Positions 50,369 to 59,599 of a DNA stretch of 64,000 bases are shown one piece after another. Positions within the stretch are counted from its first letter, which is position 1. Every line of letters starts with the position of its first letter. Position numbers and translations under genes: made by a program. The DNA comes from Microvirga zambiensis WSM3693 (lineage in GTDB: Bacteria; Pseudomonadota; Alphaproteobacteria; Rhizobiales; Beijerinckiaceae): the NCBI RefSeq assembly GCF_016735695.1, contig NZ_JAERQD010000004.1, positions 140,724 to 204,723 on the forward strand, read 5' to 3'. Below the pieces are notes generated by a model, which saw only the letters and a program-made list of their open reading frames with translations, had not been told where the DNA came from and did no database searches.

Positions 50369-52042
50369 ATGAACGCACCGAACGAAAAATCTGATGATAC
50401 GGTCCTGGCGCAGTTGCAAGACGAGTTGATGCAGTTGCGAGCAGAGCGGACGCGCCTCCGTTTCCAGTTGCTTGATGCCAACGCACGATTTGCTGAGAAG
50501 GAGCGTGGTTCAGACCCGACTGCTCTGAGAGCAGAAATCAATGACTTAAAAGCAGAAATCAAGCAATCGAAGGTTAGCTTCAGGAAGAGCCTGCAGGACC
50601 GGGATGCTATCATTCGCAGTCTCTATAGCTCGACATCTTGGAAAGTTACCCGCCCAATCCGAGCACTCAGCAAAGGAGCAATCGCGGCCTATAGGAACGC
50701 AGCACGAATATTGCATTATTTAAGGGCTAGTACGACAACATCTCCCGCTGAGGTCCGCCGACTGGAAGCGACCGTTCAGCCTGCTCCCGAGAAACCGGAA
50801 CAGATCCAGCCCGATGGCCTTGAGTTTGGGCACTCGCGCCTCAATGCACGTGAAGTTGGTCCGGCCATGCTTTTCATCACCCATGGACGCGGTGGTGGGA
50901 CTGAACGGCACGTTCAGGAGATGCGATCCTCTTTAGAGGCAGAAGGAATCCCAGTCTATATCCTGAGGTCAAATCCTAAACGGCTTGGGAGTCTGGAATT
51001 TGACAAGCTCGGCCTGGATGATGCTCCCACTTTGCCACGGTTCCATGTTCCGAGTGATGTTGATGCGCTGGCGCAGGCGATAAGGGCATTAAAGATCAGG
51101 CACATTCACGTCCAGCATCTAGCGGATGCCGGTAACGGCGCTGAGGATTTCGTTCGCAAGGTTGCAGACGTCGCCAGTATACAATATGATGTTACGCTTC
51201 ATGACTATATGGTCGCGTGCCCGCGCTTTACGTTAATCGGTGCTTCCGGCGTCTACTGCGGGGAGCCAGAACCTGCTGCTTGCGGCGCTTGCCTCCGCAC
51301 ACTTCCAAACAACAGTGGCGGCATCTCCATCGAAGATTGGAGGGAGCACTTTGGTCGGTTCCTACATAGCGCTCGGCGCATCTTCGTTCCTGACGTAGAT
51401 GTTGCCAACCGAATGCAGCGGTACTTTCCTCATATAAGTTTTACGTTGCGCCCTCATCCCACGACGGTAGGTGAACGGCCGCAGCTATTGAAGGCGAGCC
51501 GCGAAAAAAGAAGGGTCGCGATTGTCGGGGGTATCAATCCGCATAAAGGCTCAAAGCTCATTCTCGAATGTGCACGATACGCAGCATACCATCAGCTCCC
51601 AATCGAATTTGTTGTGATCGGATATATTGGAGGCTACTCAATATCGAAGAATCGCGCTGACAAGGAACGACCTAACTTGACCGTAACTGGAAGGTATGCA
51701 GACGTCGACCTGCAAAATCTTCTGCACGAGCAGGCGCCAGATATTGCCTGGTTACCATCTGTCGGCCCCGAGACGTTCAGCTACACACTGTCATCATTAA
51801 TTGAGGCAAAGCTCTTTCCCGTTGTGTTTGATCTTGGCGCCCCAGCACAGCGCCTGAAGGATCTGAACTGGGGGAGCATCATGCCGGCCGAGTATATGTT
51901 ATCCCCGGCTGATGCTGTTAACTTCCTCATGCAGGTCAAACCATTCTCCCCCCCGAATAACTTAGCCTTATCCGCGACTGTGTCATACAAGAGGCTCTCA
52001 TCAGAATATTATAGCTTCGAGCCAAAATTCTTCGGTGATTGA
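50369..52042 (+). CDS. Glycosyltransferase (GT4-like) with N-terminal coiled coil
   Basis: A 557-residue protein. Residues about 8-80 form a coiled coil (LQDELMQLRAERTRLRFQLL, LRAEINDLKAEIKQSK), followed by SSTSWKVTRPIRAL, a motif typical of the linker in polysaccharide-cluster proteins. The GT-B body starts near 165 (AMLFITHGRGGGTERHVQEM) and has the second domain RRVAIVGGINPHKGSKLILE. The donor-site acids are less obvious than in standard GT4, with LPSVGPETFSYTLSSLIEAK in their place. Visibly lower GC than 1-34 kb, suggesting transfer. 50231-50368 has no feature. Confidence 0.82.
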   Translation: MNAPNEKSDDTVLAQLQDELMQLRAERTRLRFQLLDANARFAEKERGSDPTALRAEINDLKAEIKQSKVSFRKSLQDRDAIIRSLYSSTSWKVTRPIRALSKGAIAAYRNAARILHYLRASTTTSPAEVRRLEATVQPAPEKPEQIQPDGLEFGHSRLNAREVGPAMLFITHGRGGGTERHVQEMRSSLEAEGIPVYILRSNPKRLGSLEFDKLGLDDAPTLPRFHVPSDVDALAQAIRALKIRHIHVQHLADAGNGAEDFVRKVADVASIQYDVTLHDYMVACPRFTLIGASGVYCGEPEPAACGACLRTLPNNSGGISIEDWREHFGRFLHSARRIFVPDVDVANRMQRYFPHISFTLRPHPTTVGERPQLLKASREKRRVAIVGGINPHKGSKLILECARYAAYHQLPIEFVVIGYIGGYSISKNRADKERPNLTVTGRYADVDLQNLLHEQAPDIAWLPSVGPETFSYTLSSLIEAKLFPVVFDLGAPAQRLKDLNWGSIMPAEYMLSPADAVNFLMQVKPFSPPNNLALSATVSYKRLSSEYYSFEPKFFGD

Positions 52043-52048
52043 GAGAAC

Positions 52049-52242
52049 ATGAACTGCCCCTGAGATTTTCCTGCATATGGAGTTAGAGTCCGGTCCATCA
52101 CAAGGACGGACTATGAAGCCTTCACGGATGGCGGAAGAACAGATTATTGGGAACCTGCGCAAGTCGGAAGCCGGGCGAAAGTGGCGGCCCGTTGACCTGC
52201 CACTGAAGTTTCATCCAGTGGCGTTTAGAGCCTCGACAGGTG
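52049..52242 (+). mobile_element. IS3-family remnant (left end and OrfA start) joined to a 50-bp repeat
   Basis: TGAACTGCCCCTGAGATTTT resembles IS3-type ends; from ATG 52112 the frame reads MKPSRMAEEQIIGNLRKSEA, the classic OrfA N-terminus, and then loses similarity. The repeat copy at 52193-52242 follows directly. Nothing else of the element remains, so a deletion has removed nearly all of it. Confidence 0.65.
52193..52242 (+). repeat. 50-bp repeat, left copy of inverted pair
   Basis: Runs TGACCTGCCACTGAAGTTTC to GAGCCTCGACAGGTG. It contains a hairpin GCCACTGAAG ... CCAGTGGC. The other copy, in reverse orientation, is at 56583-56632, with one mismatch seen. Confidence 0.85.
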
Positions 52243-52309
52243 CACATATGCAGGACGAGCTACAGAGTACAATGATAATCCGCCCAGAGCATTCGAACTC
52301 TACGTGGCT

Positions 52310-53344
52310 CTACTTTGTCCGAAGGTTCTCGGAGCACCAAGCCTGGAAGGTCCCTTCTCCTGATCGGAAGGGATGAGGGTACAGTTCCTGTAGTTGTGTG
52401 CGGGATCGATAAACATGCCTCTGTGCGTACTGGATCGGAGTACCATCCTCGTAAGCTCCATACGCCCACCATCCCTTAGGTATCTGGGGGGCAGCTTGAG
52501 CTGACAACCTTTCTCTGTACCACCGGAGTAGTTCGAAGACCTCATATCGTCCATTGGAGTACCGCTCCAGAACAGCTTCACCGACACTATTCACTTTCGT
52601 GAAATGAAAGAAACGAAGCGGACTTCCGCCTGCGGTAATCTCACCACTCGGGAGCAAGCAAATTGGCCGGTTGCTAAGATTCCAACACGCGACGTTGTAC
52701 CCAGGATCTCGCAGAATGCCGGTTTGTGGAAAGAAGGCTGGGATAAGGTCGCACCACCGCTGATCTGTAAACAATCCCGCTGGAATGTCGTCATAGCAGT
52801 GCTTAAGAAGACGATCGCTCCACCATTCTGCACAGGCCCTGCCCTCTGGACAGTTTCTGACAGCTATGAAACCAAGGTTGTAAACCCCATGCTTCAAGGA
52901 ACCGATTTCATTATCAAGAATCCCATAGCTGGTTCTTTCCGGACTCACCAAGTGAGGGGTTAGCACGACTGAATGCTTGTCGAGAAGCTCAACAACTGGA
53001 TTCAAGGAATCAAACAGCGCAATATCAGGATCGAGATAAATTACCTTCTCTGCCCCAGAATCGAGAACCTTGCAGAGCATTCGACCCTTCACAGCTGTGC
53101 AAAGCTCCACGATGTCGTGCGAAAAGATCCAGCCATCGAGATCTGGAATATCAAGCTCGTCAACCCGAACGACGTGATCGAAGCCTTCCTCTTCAAGATT
53201 GAAGACGAAATCGTTGGGCTCCCGATCTGACAGGCATAACCAAAGAACCCAGTCCGGGTGGTAGCGCTTAACAGTCTCTGCGAGCACCCGCGCTCGATCC
53301 AAATAGCTGAAGGTTACGCTTGTAAAACAGTGGATCTTAGCCAT
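52310..53344 (-). CDS. Putative glycosyltransferase with DxD (nucleotide-sugar transferase fold)
   Basis: A 344-residue protein. It begins KIHCFTSVTFSYLDRARVLA and has KVIYLDPDIALFDSL near residue 100, a typical GT-A DxD metal site, then HSVVLTPHLVSPERTSYGIL, GVYNLGFIAVRN and FFHFTKVNSVGE. This pattern resembles GT8-like or putative O-antigen transferases. Its ATG overlaps the upstream stop by one base (TAATG), so it is translationally coupled to the preceding GT gene. Confidence 0.75.
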   Translation of the reverse strand: MAKIHCFTSVTFSYLDRARVLAETVKRYHPDWVLWLCLSDREPNDFVFNLEEEGFDHVVRVDELDIPDLDGWIFSHDIVELCTAVKGRMLCKVLDSGAEKVIYLDPDIALFDSLNPVVELLDKHSVVLTPHLVSPERTSYGILDNEIGSLKHGVYNLGFIAVRNCPEGRACAEWWSDRLLKHCYDDIPAGLFTDQRWCDLIPAFFPQTGILRDPGYNVACWNLSNRPICLLPSGEITAGGSPLRFFHFTKVNSVGEAVLERYSNGRYEVFELLRWYRERLSAQAAPQIPKGWWAYGAYEDGTPIQYAQRHVYRSRTQLQELYPHPFRSGEGTFQAWCSENLRTK

Positions 53345-54966
53345 TAGATGTCTTTCAGGAGATACGTCGCCGTAGCCGAGTTCGTCGCCAGCTCAGCGAA
53401 ACGCTTCCGCCGTGTAAGCTTGTCTAGGGTATCGCCCGCGAAGAGCGCAAACAATTCTTCTTCACTATCGATTGCACATCCCTTGTCTGAACCCATCCGC
53501 CGTACAGCTGGCCAAATATTACCGGCACCTTTACGCGCGATCACAAATGCGCCGCCGGCGATTGCTTCGTGCGTAGTGAACGAGAAGGTCTCATAACACA
53601 GCGACCAGTTAACAACTACGTCGAGCCTCAGATCGGCAACAGCCCGCGTCATCGCGTTCCGACCTTGTTCCTTAATGGATACATTAATGAACTCGATGTT
53701 GTGTGCCGACTTAACCTGTGACACACCGAGATGGAAGAACTGGTATCGATGGTCACTGGCGAATTTTGTCGCAAGGGCTTCAAATGTGTGCCATCCCTTA
53801 TTGTAGAATGGCACACCAAGAAACCCAATTCTTAGAGACTGATGATCTCTGATCGTCGTAGCCTGGTCGAAAACCAACTCGCCGTGCGGAACGACAGTTG
53901 CAGCTTTGAATGGCATATCATGATGCTCCTTCCAGAAGCTCAGAGCCGTTTCTGATGGGGCAAGAACTGTCGGCAGCATCGACTCGAATGCCTTCCTTAC
54001 TCGACTTGTATGCCGCTGACGTTCGCCACCGTAGCAACAGATGCTGCATACAGCTGAATCGACACTGGGGGCGTGGCAAAACGCGACATCATTGCGAAGG
54101 AGAGCGTAGTTCGAGCACAGGGTAAAGAAGTCATGTACCCAGAAAATGACCTCGTCGGGCGAGAGTCTATCAGCAGTTTCGACGATCAACTCAGGGCTAA
54201 GGCCGAGCAGGTGGTGCACCACCAGATTGAGCTTTCTGGCTTTATTGCGTGACTCGGCAATTTCTGTGACCACCTCTTCGAGGGTCAAGACGCCGATCAA
54301 TTTCCTTTGTATCCTGACTGATACGAGAAAGTCCGTTGCTGACGTCTCGTCAGACAGCATTGGTAGTGGCTGCGCGGGACAGATATGGATGTATGCCCAC
54401 CCTGCACGCCGGAACTCTGCCTCCTCGTCACCTACACAATTCTGGATCCCGCCATCGACCTTGGCATAGTCGTCATGACTAAACGCAAGAATGAATCCTT
54501 GATGCATATCAATGGTGAACTCTGCCAAAGCATCACGTAAGCTCACTCGGTTAGCGAGAGCCGTTGTTGGCGAGTTTGCCCAATGTTTTGCGCGCTGTCG
54601 TGGAGACACCGCGTTGTTGATAGCCATTCTGACGGGATCGACGACCGTTCTCGACGTTCCGTTATCGGATTTACCCGCCCCAACGCTGGCGGCACCCGGC
54701 TTCGGGCTAGGATGCAGGCCCCTTGCTGCTCCCTTACGAGCATAATGAACGAGGGGGCACTCGCCGCTTTTTCGCACGGCGGGATTCATCTCGAGATAGT
54801 AGCGGGTGTCAAAATTTGCGCTCGGATTACGCCCTTGCCGCCATCCGACGGAAAAGTAGTCATCCGCGAGATCTTTGATACCACGACATGCATCCGGATA
54901 GGTGCGCGCATAAAACTTTGCATCGAACAAAGCTTTAGCTAGTGAGAGGGCAGTTTGATCTTTCAT
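53344..54966 (-). CDS. Glycosyltransferase (GT4-like) with glycan-cluster N-terminal modules
   Basis: ATG 54966 gives 540 residues (MKDQTALSLAKALFDAKFYA). The first 100 residues have two copies of a short module (FDAKFYARTYPDACRGIKDL, FDTRYYLEMNPAVRKSGECP followed by LVHYARKGAARGLHPSP) also seen once in the 47942 protein. A GT-B-like body follows: ILAFSHDDYAKVDGGIQNCV near 165, WVHDFFTLCSNYALL, a cysteine cluster SAVCSICCYGGERQR, and LRIGFLGVPFYNKGWHTFEA, NWSLCYETFSFTTHEAIAGG in the donor half. It belongs to a three-gene operon. Confidence 0.8.
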   Translation of the reverse strand: MKDQTALSLAKALFDAKFYARTYPDACRGIKDLADDYFSVGWRQGRNPSANFDTRYYLEMNPAVRKSGECPLVHYARKGAARGLHPSPKPGAASVGAGKSDNGTSRTVVDPVRMAINNAVSPRQRAKHWANSPTTALANRVSLRDALAEFTIDMHQGFILAFSHDDYAKVDGGIQNCVGDEEAEFRRAGWAYIHICPAQPLPMLSDETSATDFLVSVRIQRKLIGVLTLEEVVTEIAESRNKARKLNLVVHHLLGLSPELIVETADRLSPDEVIFWVHDFFTLCSNYALLRNDVAFCHAPSVDSAVCSICCYGGERQRHTSRVRKAFESMLPTVLAPSETALSFWKEHHDMPFKAATVVPHGELVFDQATTIRDHQSLRIGFLGVPFYNKGWHTFEALATKFASDHRYQFFHLGVSQVKSAHNIEFINVSIKEQGRNAMTRAVADLRLDVVVNWSLCYETFSFTTHEAIAGGAFVIARKGAGNIWPAVRRMGSDKGCAIDSEEELFALFAGDTLDKLTRRKRFAELATNSATATYLLKDI

Positions 54967-54989
54967 TTGATGAGCTGAACCGTATGATA

Positions 54990-56327
54990 TTACCGACGAC
55001 GCAATCCTTGGATCAGCGCACGAGCGGATAGTTTTAGATAACCACGCAGACGCGGCACTCTCGAAAGGATCGAGCGAATGGGTTTTGTTGCGCGCCAAGA
55101 CGAACTGAACGCGATTTCCTGATACTTCTTTTCGGTCTGATGACGTAGTTTTTGTTCGCCTTGAAGAAGCATCAATCGATCGCGCGCAAGGGCCTCTGTC
55201 CACCTGATCAGCTCTGTCAGCTGATGCAAGCGCAAGTCGCGCTCTTTCAGTTGCGCTTCTAACTCGCGCGTGCGCTTTTCTAGGCTGCGTGCTTGGTCCT
55301 GGTAGTCGCGCGCATGGGTTTCAAGCCTGTTAATCTCTTCTTTCAGTTCGGCCACCGGGGCCCATTCACTGTCAGAATTCTGCTCGCCTGTGGTATCCGC
55401 GCTTAAATAGGTTTCGTATCGATCGCCATTCAACGCGTGCACAGCCAGAGCAATGGTCTCCTCGGCCCGATTGCGGACGATCTGCGGCGGTACCCATCTT
55501 GGCGTTTGCCACATCGCTCTCCTAAGAGCCTCACGATTCGTCACATGCGTCAGGATGCAGCCTACTGCTAGGAGTGCTCGGTCAATCTGTGGTTCGCCAT
55601 GCGTTGCGAACAGGCCAGCCTCGTAAGCGAATGGGAACTGCGGCGTCGAGTCACCGCGGAAGTTGTCAGGATTGAAGCTAGGAAATGCAAAGTAGTATAG
55701 GTTCAGTCCACATGCGAGCAGGAACTCGGCAACCCGGAGAGACGCTGGATCGTCATTGCATTCGACCCAAGCGCTAACACGCTCCTTCATCAGATACTCT
55801 CTCGCATCTTCAAGGATGGGGAGTTCCATCCCCTCGACATCGAGTTTGATGAGATTGAACGGACCTAGGCTTTCCCACAAGCTGCCGAAGTCCATGCGGG
55901 CAACTGGATCAGAAGCCTCTTCGAAGTTTCCTGCTCCTGTGGCAGTTGCGTAGGAAGTGGATCCTTGATTATTGCCAATGCGGTGCGGCCGCGCCGGTTG
56001 ATAGCTTTTGGGACATAGCACCGTTTCGATTACATGACATGGTGCTTGGCAATTAGCCGCCACATTTGCGCGCAGAGCCTCAGTCATACGTGGATTGGCC
56101 TCCACAAAACTGAGAGATTTAAGTCGCTTTATATGCGACAGGCCAATTCCGAACGTCCCGACAAACGCCCCGATATCGGCAACTCTATCACCCTCTGCAA
56201 GATTGCTTGCGATGAAACGGATTTCGAGGTCGGCCCACTCACCATATTGTGCAAGGGACGCACCCACTATGTCCTCAACGACATCGGGCACATTCATGCG
56301 ACCATAGCGGGTATCAATCTCTGGCAA
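54990..56327 (-). CDS. FkbM-family methyltransferase with C-terminal coiled coil
   Basis: A 445-residue protein. SAM-binding FkbM domain at about 30-240: GDRVADIGAFVGTFGIGLSH, LSFVEANPRMTEALRANVAA, FNLIKLDVEGMELPILEDAR, SAWVECNDD. Then a coiled coil from about 335 (ELKEEINRLETHARDYQDQA, RSLEKRTRELEAQLKERDLR) and the tail AFSSSWRATKPIRSILSRVP. FkbM enzymes O-methylate sugars in surface glycans. First gene of the operon with the two following transferases. The tail motif matches that of the 50369 glycosyltransferase. Confidence 0.87.
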   Translation of the reverse strand: MPEIDTRYGRMNVPDVVEDIVGASLAQYGEWADLEIRFIASNLAEGDRVADIGAFVGTFGIGLSHIKRLKSLSFVEANPRMTEALRANVAANCQAPCHVIETVLCPKSYQPARPHRIGNNQGSTSYATATGAGNFEEASDPVARMDFGSLWESLGPFNLIKLDVEGMELPILEDAREYLMKERVSAWVECNDDPASLRVAEFLLACGLNLYYFAFPSFNPDNFRGDSTPQFPFAYEAGLFATHGEPQIDRALLAVGCILTHVTNREALRRAMWQTPRWVPPQIVRNRAEETIALAVHALNGDRYETYLSADTTGEQNSDSEWAPVAELKEEINRLETHARDYQDQARSLEKRTRELEAQLKERDLRLHQLTELIRWTEALARDRLMLLQGEQKLRHQTEKKYQEIAFSSSWRATKPIRSILSRVPRLRGYLKLSARALIQGLRRR

Positions 56328-56582
56328 TGTGGCAGCCTAGCTTGTTGTTTCCTATAGGCCCGAGCCAATTAGCGAAACTTGGACGCAGTTACTAGTTCTT
56401 TTTCGATTCCATGGGTGCACTTAGGGAGTTCGGAGAATTTGCTCACGCCATCCAAATCATTGAAATCGAATAAACTTTCCCTACCGCATAAAACGTAATA
56501 ACAATTATCAATTTCGCCCTGTCAAAAGCGCCGTAGCGGCATTAACGATATGTGCCGGATTGAGGATTCCACTTTCACCTAT

Positions 56583-56632
56583 CACCTGTCGAGGCTCTAA
56601 ACGCCACTGGATGAAGCTTCAGTGGCAGGTCA
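56583..56632 (-). repeat. 50-bp repeat, right copy of inverted pair
   Basis: The reverse complement of 52193-52242, with one mismatch (GAAGCTTC instead of GAAGTTTC). The DNA on its right (56633-56760) looks like a mobile-element remnant but I could not place it. No gene between 56328 and 56760. Confidence 0.85.
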
Positions 56633-56760
56633 CCCCGAGCCGATTTCTGCGAGATCAGAGACGAAAGGATGAGTACTCAGCGGCGGCGCCCTGAGTATCA
56701 AGGGTTTTTCCCGCTCAACAATCTCAATGACGGCGCGTGGCCTGCGGCCACTCCTTGACT

Positions 56761-59277
56761 TCACTGGTTAAGATACCAAGCCTCGTCAATCCTGCCAGAG
56801 AAGGTGCGTGACCGAGCAAACCAGTCGCCTACCGTGAGGCCCACGGCAGATGGCTCCATTTTGGCATGGATGCGGGCAACCTCACTGCCATCCAAGTTGA
56901 GCGCCAGCACCTCATTCTGATACTTGATAGAAATGGCGTTCGGCTGCTGGTCCTTCAGATGGAAAGGCTCGCTTGTGAGCCACTGAGCACCGTTCCCGAC
57001 GGTCAGTACATACTCGCTTCGATCTCCGGGCAAGGCATGGACAACAAAACCTTGAAAGCTGCAGCAATGGCTTGATGCAATTGTAGAATACGCCACTTGC
57101 TTGCCATCTGGGACAACAACCAGGCCAAGGCTGAACGCGCCATTTGGACTCGTAGGAGCGATATCGAATGGAAACGGAGATTTGCGACCATTGGGCCCGA
57201 CAAACGATCCTAAATCTATGTTGTATCTGTAGCAGATCGGGGATGCGCTAGAGTGCGGCACTGTTGCGCAGGTTGGATGAGTTTCGAATAGATCCTCCCC
57301 GGCGAACGGCTTTCGGACGAGATGCATCAACCTGTTGCCTTTGCTCCAACTTTTGAGCGCGTATGTATGATGAAGTGTCGGCATGCTTTGCTCGAGCCAG
57401 GAGCTGGTATTCATCAATAAGGGCTGTCGCTCTAGCAGCTCTCTGTCAATGAAGAGGTTACTAGGACCCTCTTCCACGAGAGCCTTGATTAGATTGTCAG
57501 CATCCCTTCTCAGAAGGATTTCCGCGACGCCAGGCCCAGGGAGGTTCGACCGTTTGTGCATCTCAGAATATATAGTCGCTTGATGCACAGCCAGTACCTC
57601 AAAGCTTTCCGAAGCTGAGACGTTCGAGCGGATAAATGCGATGTCCTCCGCCACCGGCGACATCGGCGACATCTTGCCAATCTGCTGCCAACGGGTTGCA
57701 GCCATAGTGACAATCGGTGGTGCCACGCGGACGATAACTATAGATGCGGCCAGGACAAGAAACCCGACCATTATCAGACTGCCGGCCCTTAATGTCGCTC
57801 CCCAGGGGCCTTGATAGAGAGAGAGAGCATCCAGCATAGCAAAGGCCGCGATCATCAGAGGCCATATGCAAAGTGGCAAGACAAATGGATGAGACCGGCC
57901 CAAGTAATAGCTGAACAGCCCGATACCAAGAACGGTGCTGTAAGCCAGCAAATGGTCTCGAGCCGAAGCCCTACCTTGTACAACTCGAAGGCTGTAAACG
58001 GCCGCGGATGCGGCAGCTGTGAAGGCAGCCAGCGTCCAGGCGCTAGGTGGTTTTGGGGTCGGCAACATCATGAAGCCGGATCCAGCGAATATCTTTGCGT
58101 AAAGGCTCATTGCGGCTAGATCGACAGGAACGCCCGAACGATATGACAACAAAGCTTGAATCGCGAAGAGGGAACCAAACACCGCGAGAGAATAAGCTAG
58201 AGCAAACCAGCCCATCTTCATCGCAGAATTTCTATCGAGACCTATACTTGAAAGGAAAATCAACGTTCCCAAAGCAACAGCCACAACAGCCCCGCTATCG
58301 AGATTGTTGAATATAGCAGCGGCAGAGAAAACGCCTATCAGCGTCGCCTTCATGAGGCAAGGAGCCCTGCACCACCACATTGCCATTAACAAGCTCAATG
58401 CGGGGAAGAGAAATCGCAGGGGCGTGTATTGGAAGTACACATCATATACGCTCGGATCAATCCTGTAGAGGCACATGATGGCCCAGACGCTAAATGCGAC
58501 TAGAGTAACAGGTCGAGCGATTAGAAATGAGCTAAATACAAGGACAGCAACAAGTGCAGATGATTGAAGAGCCGCGTTGACTAGTGTTAGATTATATATG
58601 CTTAAATCGATGAGCCCAAATATGGGCCTGTAAAATTCGCCGTAGCATCCATACTGCGTGACCACATCATTAAGGCATGTTCCGCCTAAAACCGTCTGGT
58701 TTATCGAATATAGATAGGCTCCAAGATGGGCGGTCTCAGCCGTCACATAATTGTAGTCGAAGACACGGAGCGCAAAGGTTAGGAATACCCCGCTCAAGCA
58801 AAGAGTGAACGTCGTCCCTATCCGCACTTTCTTGCTTGCTGCGGTCGGATATCTCTGTGATACGAGCGCAAGCACAACTCCACCCAATGCAGAGAGCGTA
58901 AACTCTGCCTTAGACAGACCAGCGGAAGGAAGAACGGGATCACTTCTTAAAGTGAAGATCGCACCTGCAACGCCTGTTGCGAACAGACCCAGATCAATAA
59001 GGGATGCCTTATTCACGAGCCCTATGCGCTTTGCGGCTAAAGCCGACGCTAGCGCGATCAACGGCAATCCCGCAACGACAGCACCAAAGGCAAGTCGTGT
59101 CTCCGGCTTAGGCTGCAATATCGATGGGAACGGGACAAGAATCTCGATCGCCAATGCGAGTTCGTCTTGTGTCGACCCATGGGGTGAGAATAAATAGGCA
59201 ACAATCCCGATCAACAAAACAAGCACTATAGTTGAGAGCAAGCCAAATGTGATGGCTGAAATCTTAAGCGTATTCAT
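56761..59277 (-). CDS. Large polytopic membrane protein with C-terminal lectin-like domain
   Basis: ATG 59277 (MNTLKISAITFGLLSTIVLV) gives 838 residues; an in-frame ATG at 59298 is possible. Residues about 5-540 contain more than ten hydrophobic segments, as in GT-C enzymes or polymer-modifying membrane proteins, with a long loop rich in Tyr and Asn (AYLYSINQTVLGGTCLNDVV, TQYGCYGEFYRPIFGLID). Residues about 690-838 form a soluble beta-rich tail (FSLGLVVVPDGKQVAYSTIA, VLALNLDGSEVARIHAKMEP) resembling a LamG/concanavalin fold. The family is not recognised; a surface-glycan transferase is an inference. Lower GC than the window average. Confidence 0.7.
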   Translation of the reverse strand: MNTLKISAITFGLLSTIVLVLLIGIVAYLFSPHGSTQDELALAIEILVPFPSILQPKPETRLAFGAVVAGLPLIALASALAAKRIGLVNKASLIDLGLFATGVAGAIFTLRSDPVLPSAGLSKAEFTLSALGGVVLALVSQRYPTAASKKVRIGTTFTLCLSGVFLTFALRVFDYNYVTAETAHLGAYLYSINQTVLGGTCLNDVVTQYGCYGEFYRPIFGLIDLSIYNLTLVNAALQSSALVAVLVFSSFLIARPVTLVAFSVWAIMCLYRIDPSVYDVYFQYTPLRFLFPALSLLMAMWWCRAPCLMKATLIGVFSAAAIFNNLDSGAVVAVALGTLIFLSSIGLDRNSAMKMGWFALAYSLAVFGSLFAIQALLSYRSGVPVDLAAMSLYAKIFAGSGFMMLPTPKPPSAWTLAAFTAAASAAVYSLRVVQGRASARDHLLAYSTVLGIGLFSYYLGRSHPFVLPLCIWPLMIAAFAMLDALSLYQGPWGATLRAGSLIMVGFLVLAASIVIVRVAPPIVTMAATRWQQIGKMSPMSPVAEDIAFIRSNVSASESFEVLAVHQATIYSEMHKRSNLPGPGVAEILLRRDADNLIKALVEEGPSNLFIDRELLERQPLLMNTSSWLEQSMPTLHHTYALKSWSKGNRLMHLVRKPFAGEDLFETHPTCATVPHSSASPICYRYNIDLGSFVGPNGRKSPFPFDIAPTSPNGAFSLGLVVVPDGKQVAYSTIASSHCCSFQGFVVHALPGDRSEYVLTVGNGAQWLTSEPFHLKDQQPNAISIKYQNEVLALNLDGSEVARIHAKMEPSAVGLTVGDWFARSRTFSGRIDEAWYLNQ

Positions 59278-59599
59278 GTGAGACGCTTGACCGTCCATGA
59301 GGTCACATTTCAATATGAGCTGACAGCCGCTTCTAACAAGTTCTTGCTGCCGATCAAGGTAAAAATCTCCCGCTTTCCAATCTCTCTTCGCCCATGGGTT
59401 GGACGCGTCAAATGCAACTTGGCAACGCCATTGGCTCGAGAGGACAAGTTTGGCCAACGATTCCTTGTGCAAAGGACACCGGTCGGGTACGGCATTGCTT
59501 TCCCGACGACTGAGTAAGCAGCGAAGTCGTTCTAGGACGTTCAGAACCGCACACAGCCCCCGCCCCCGGAAGAACCTTGGGACCTAGTACAGGCTCGTC

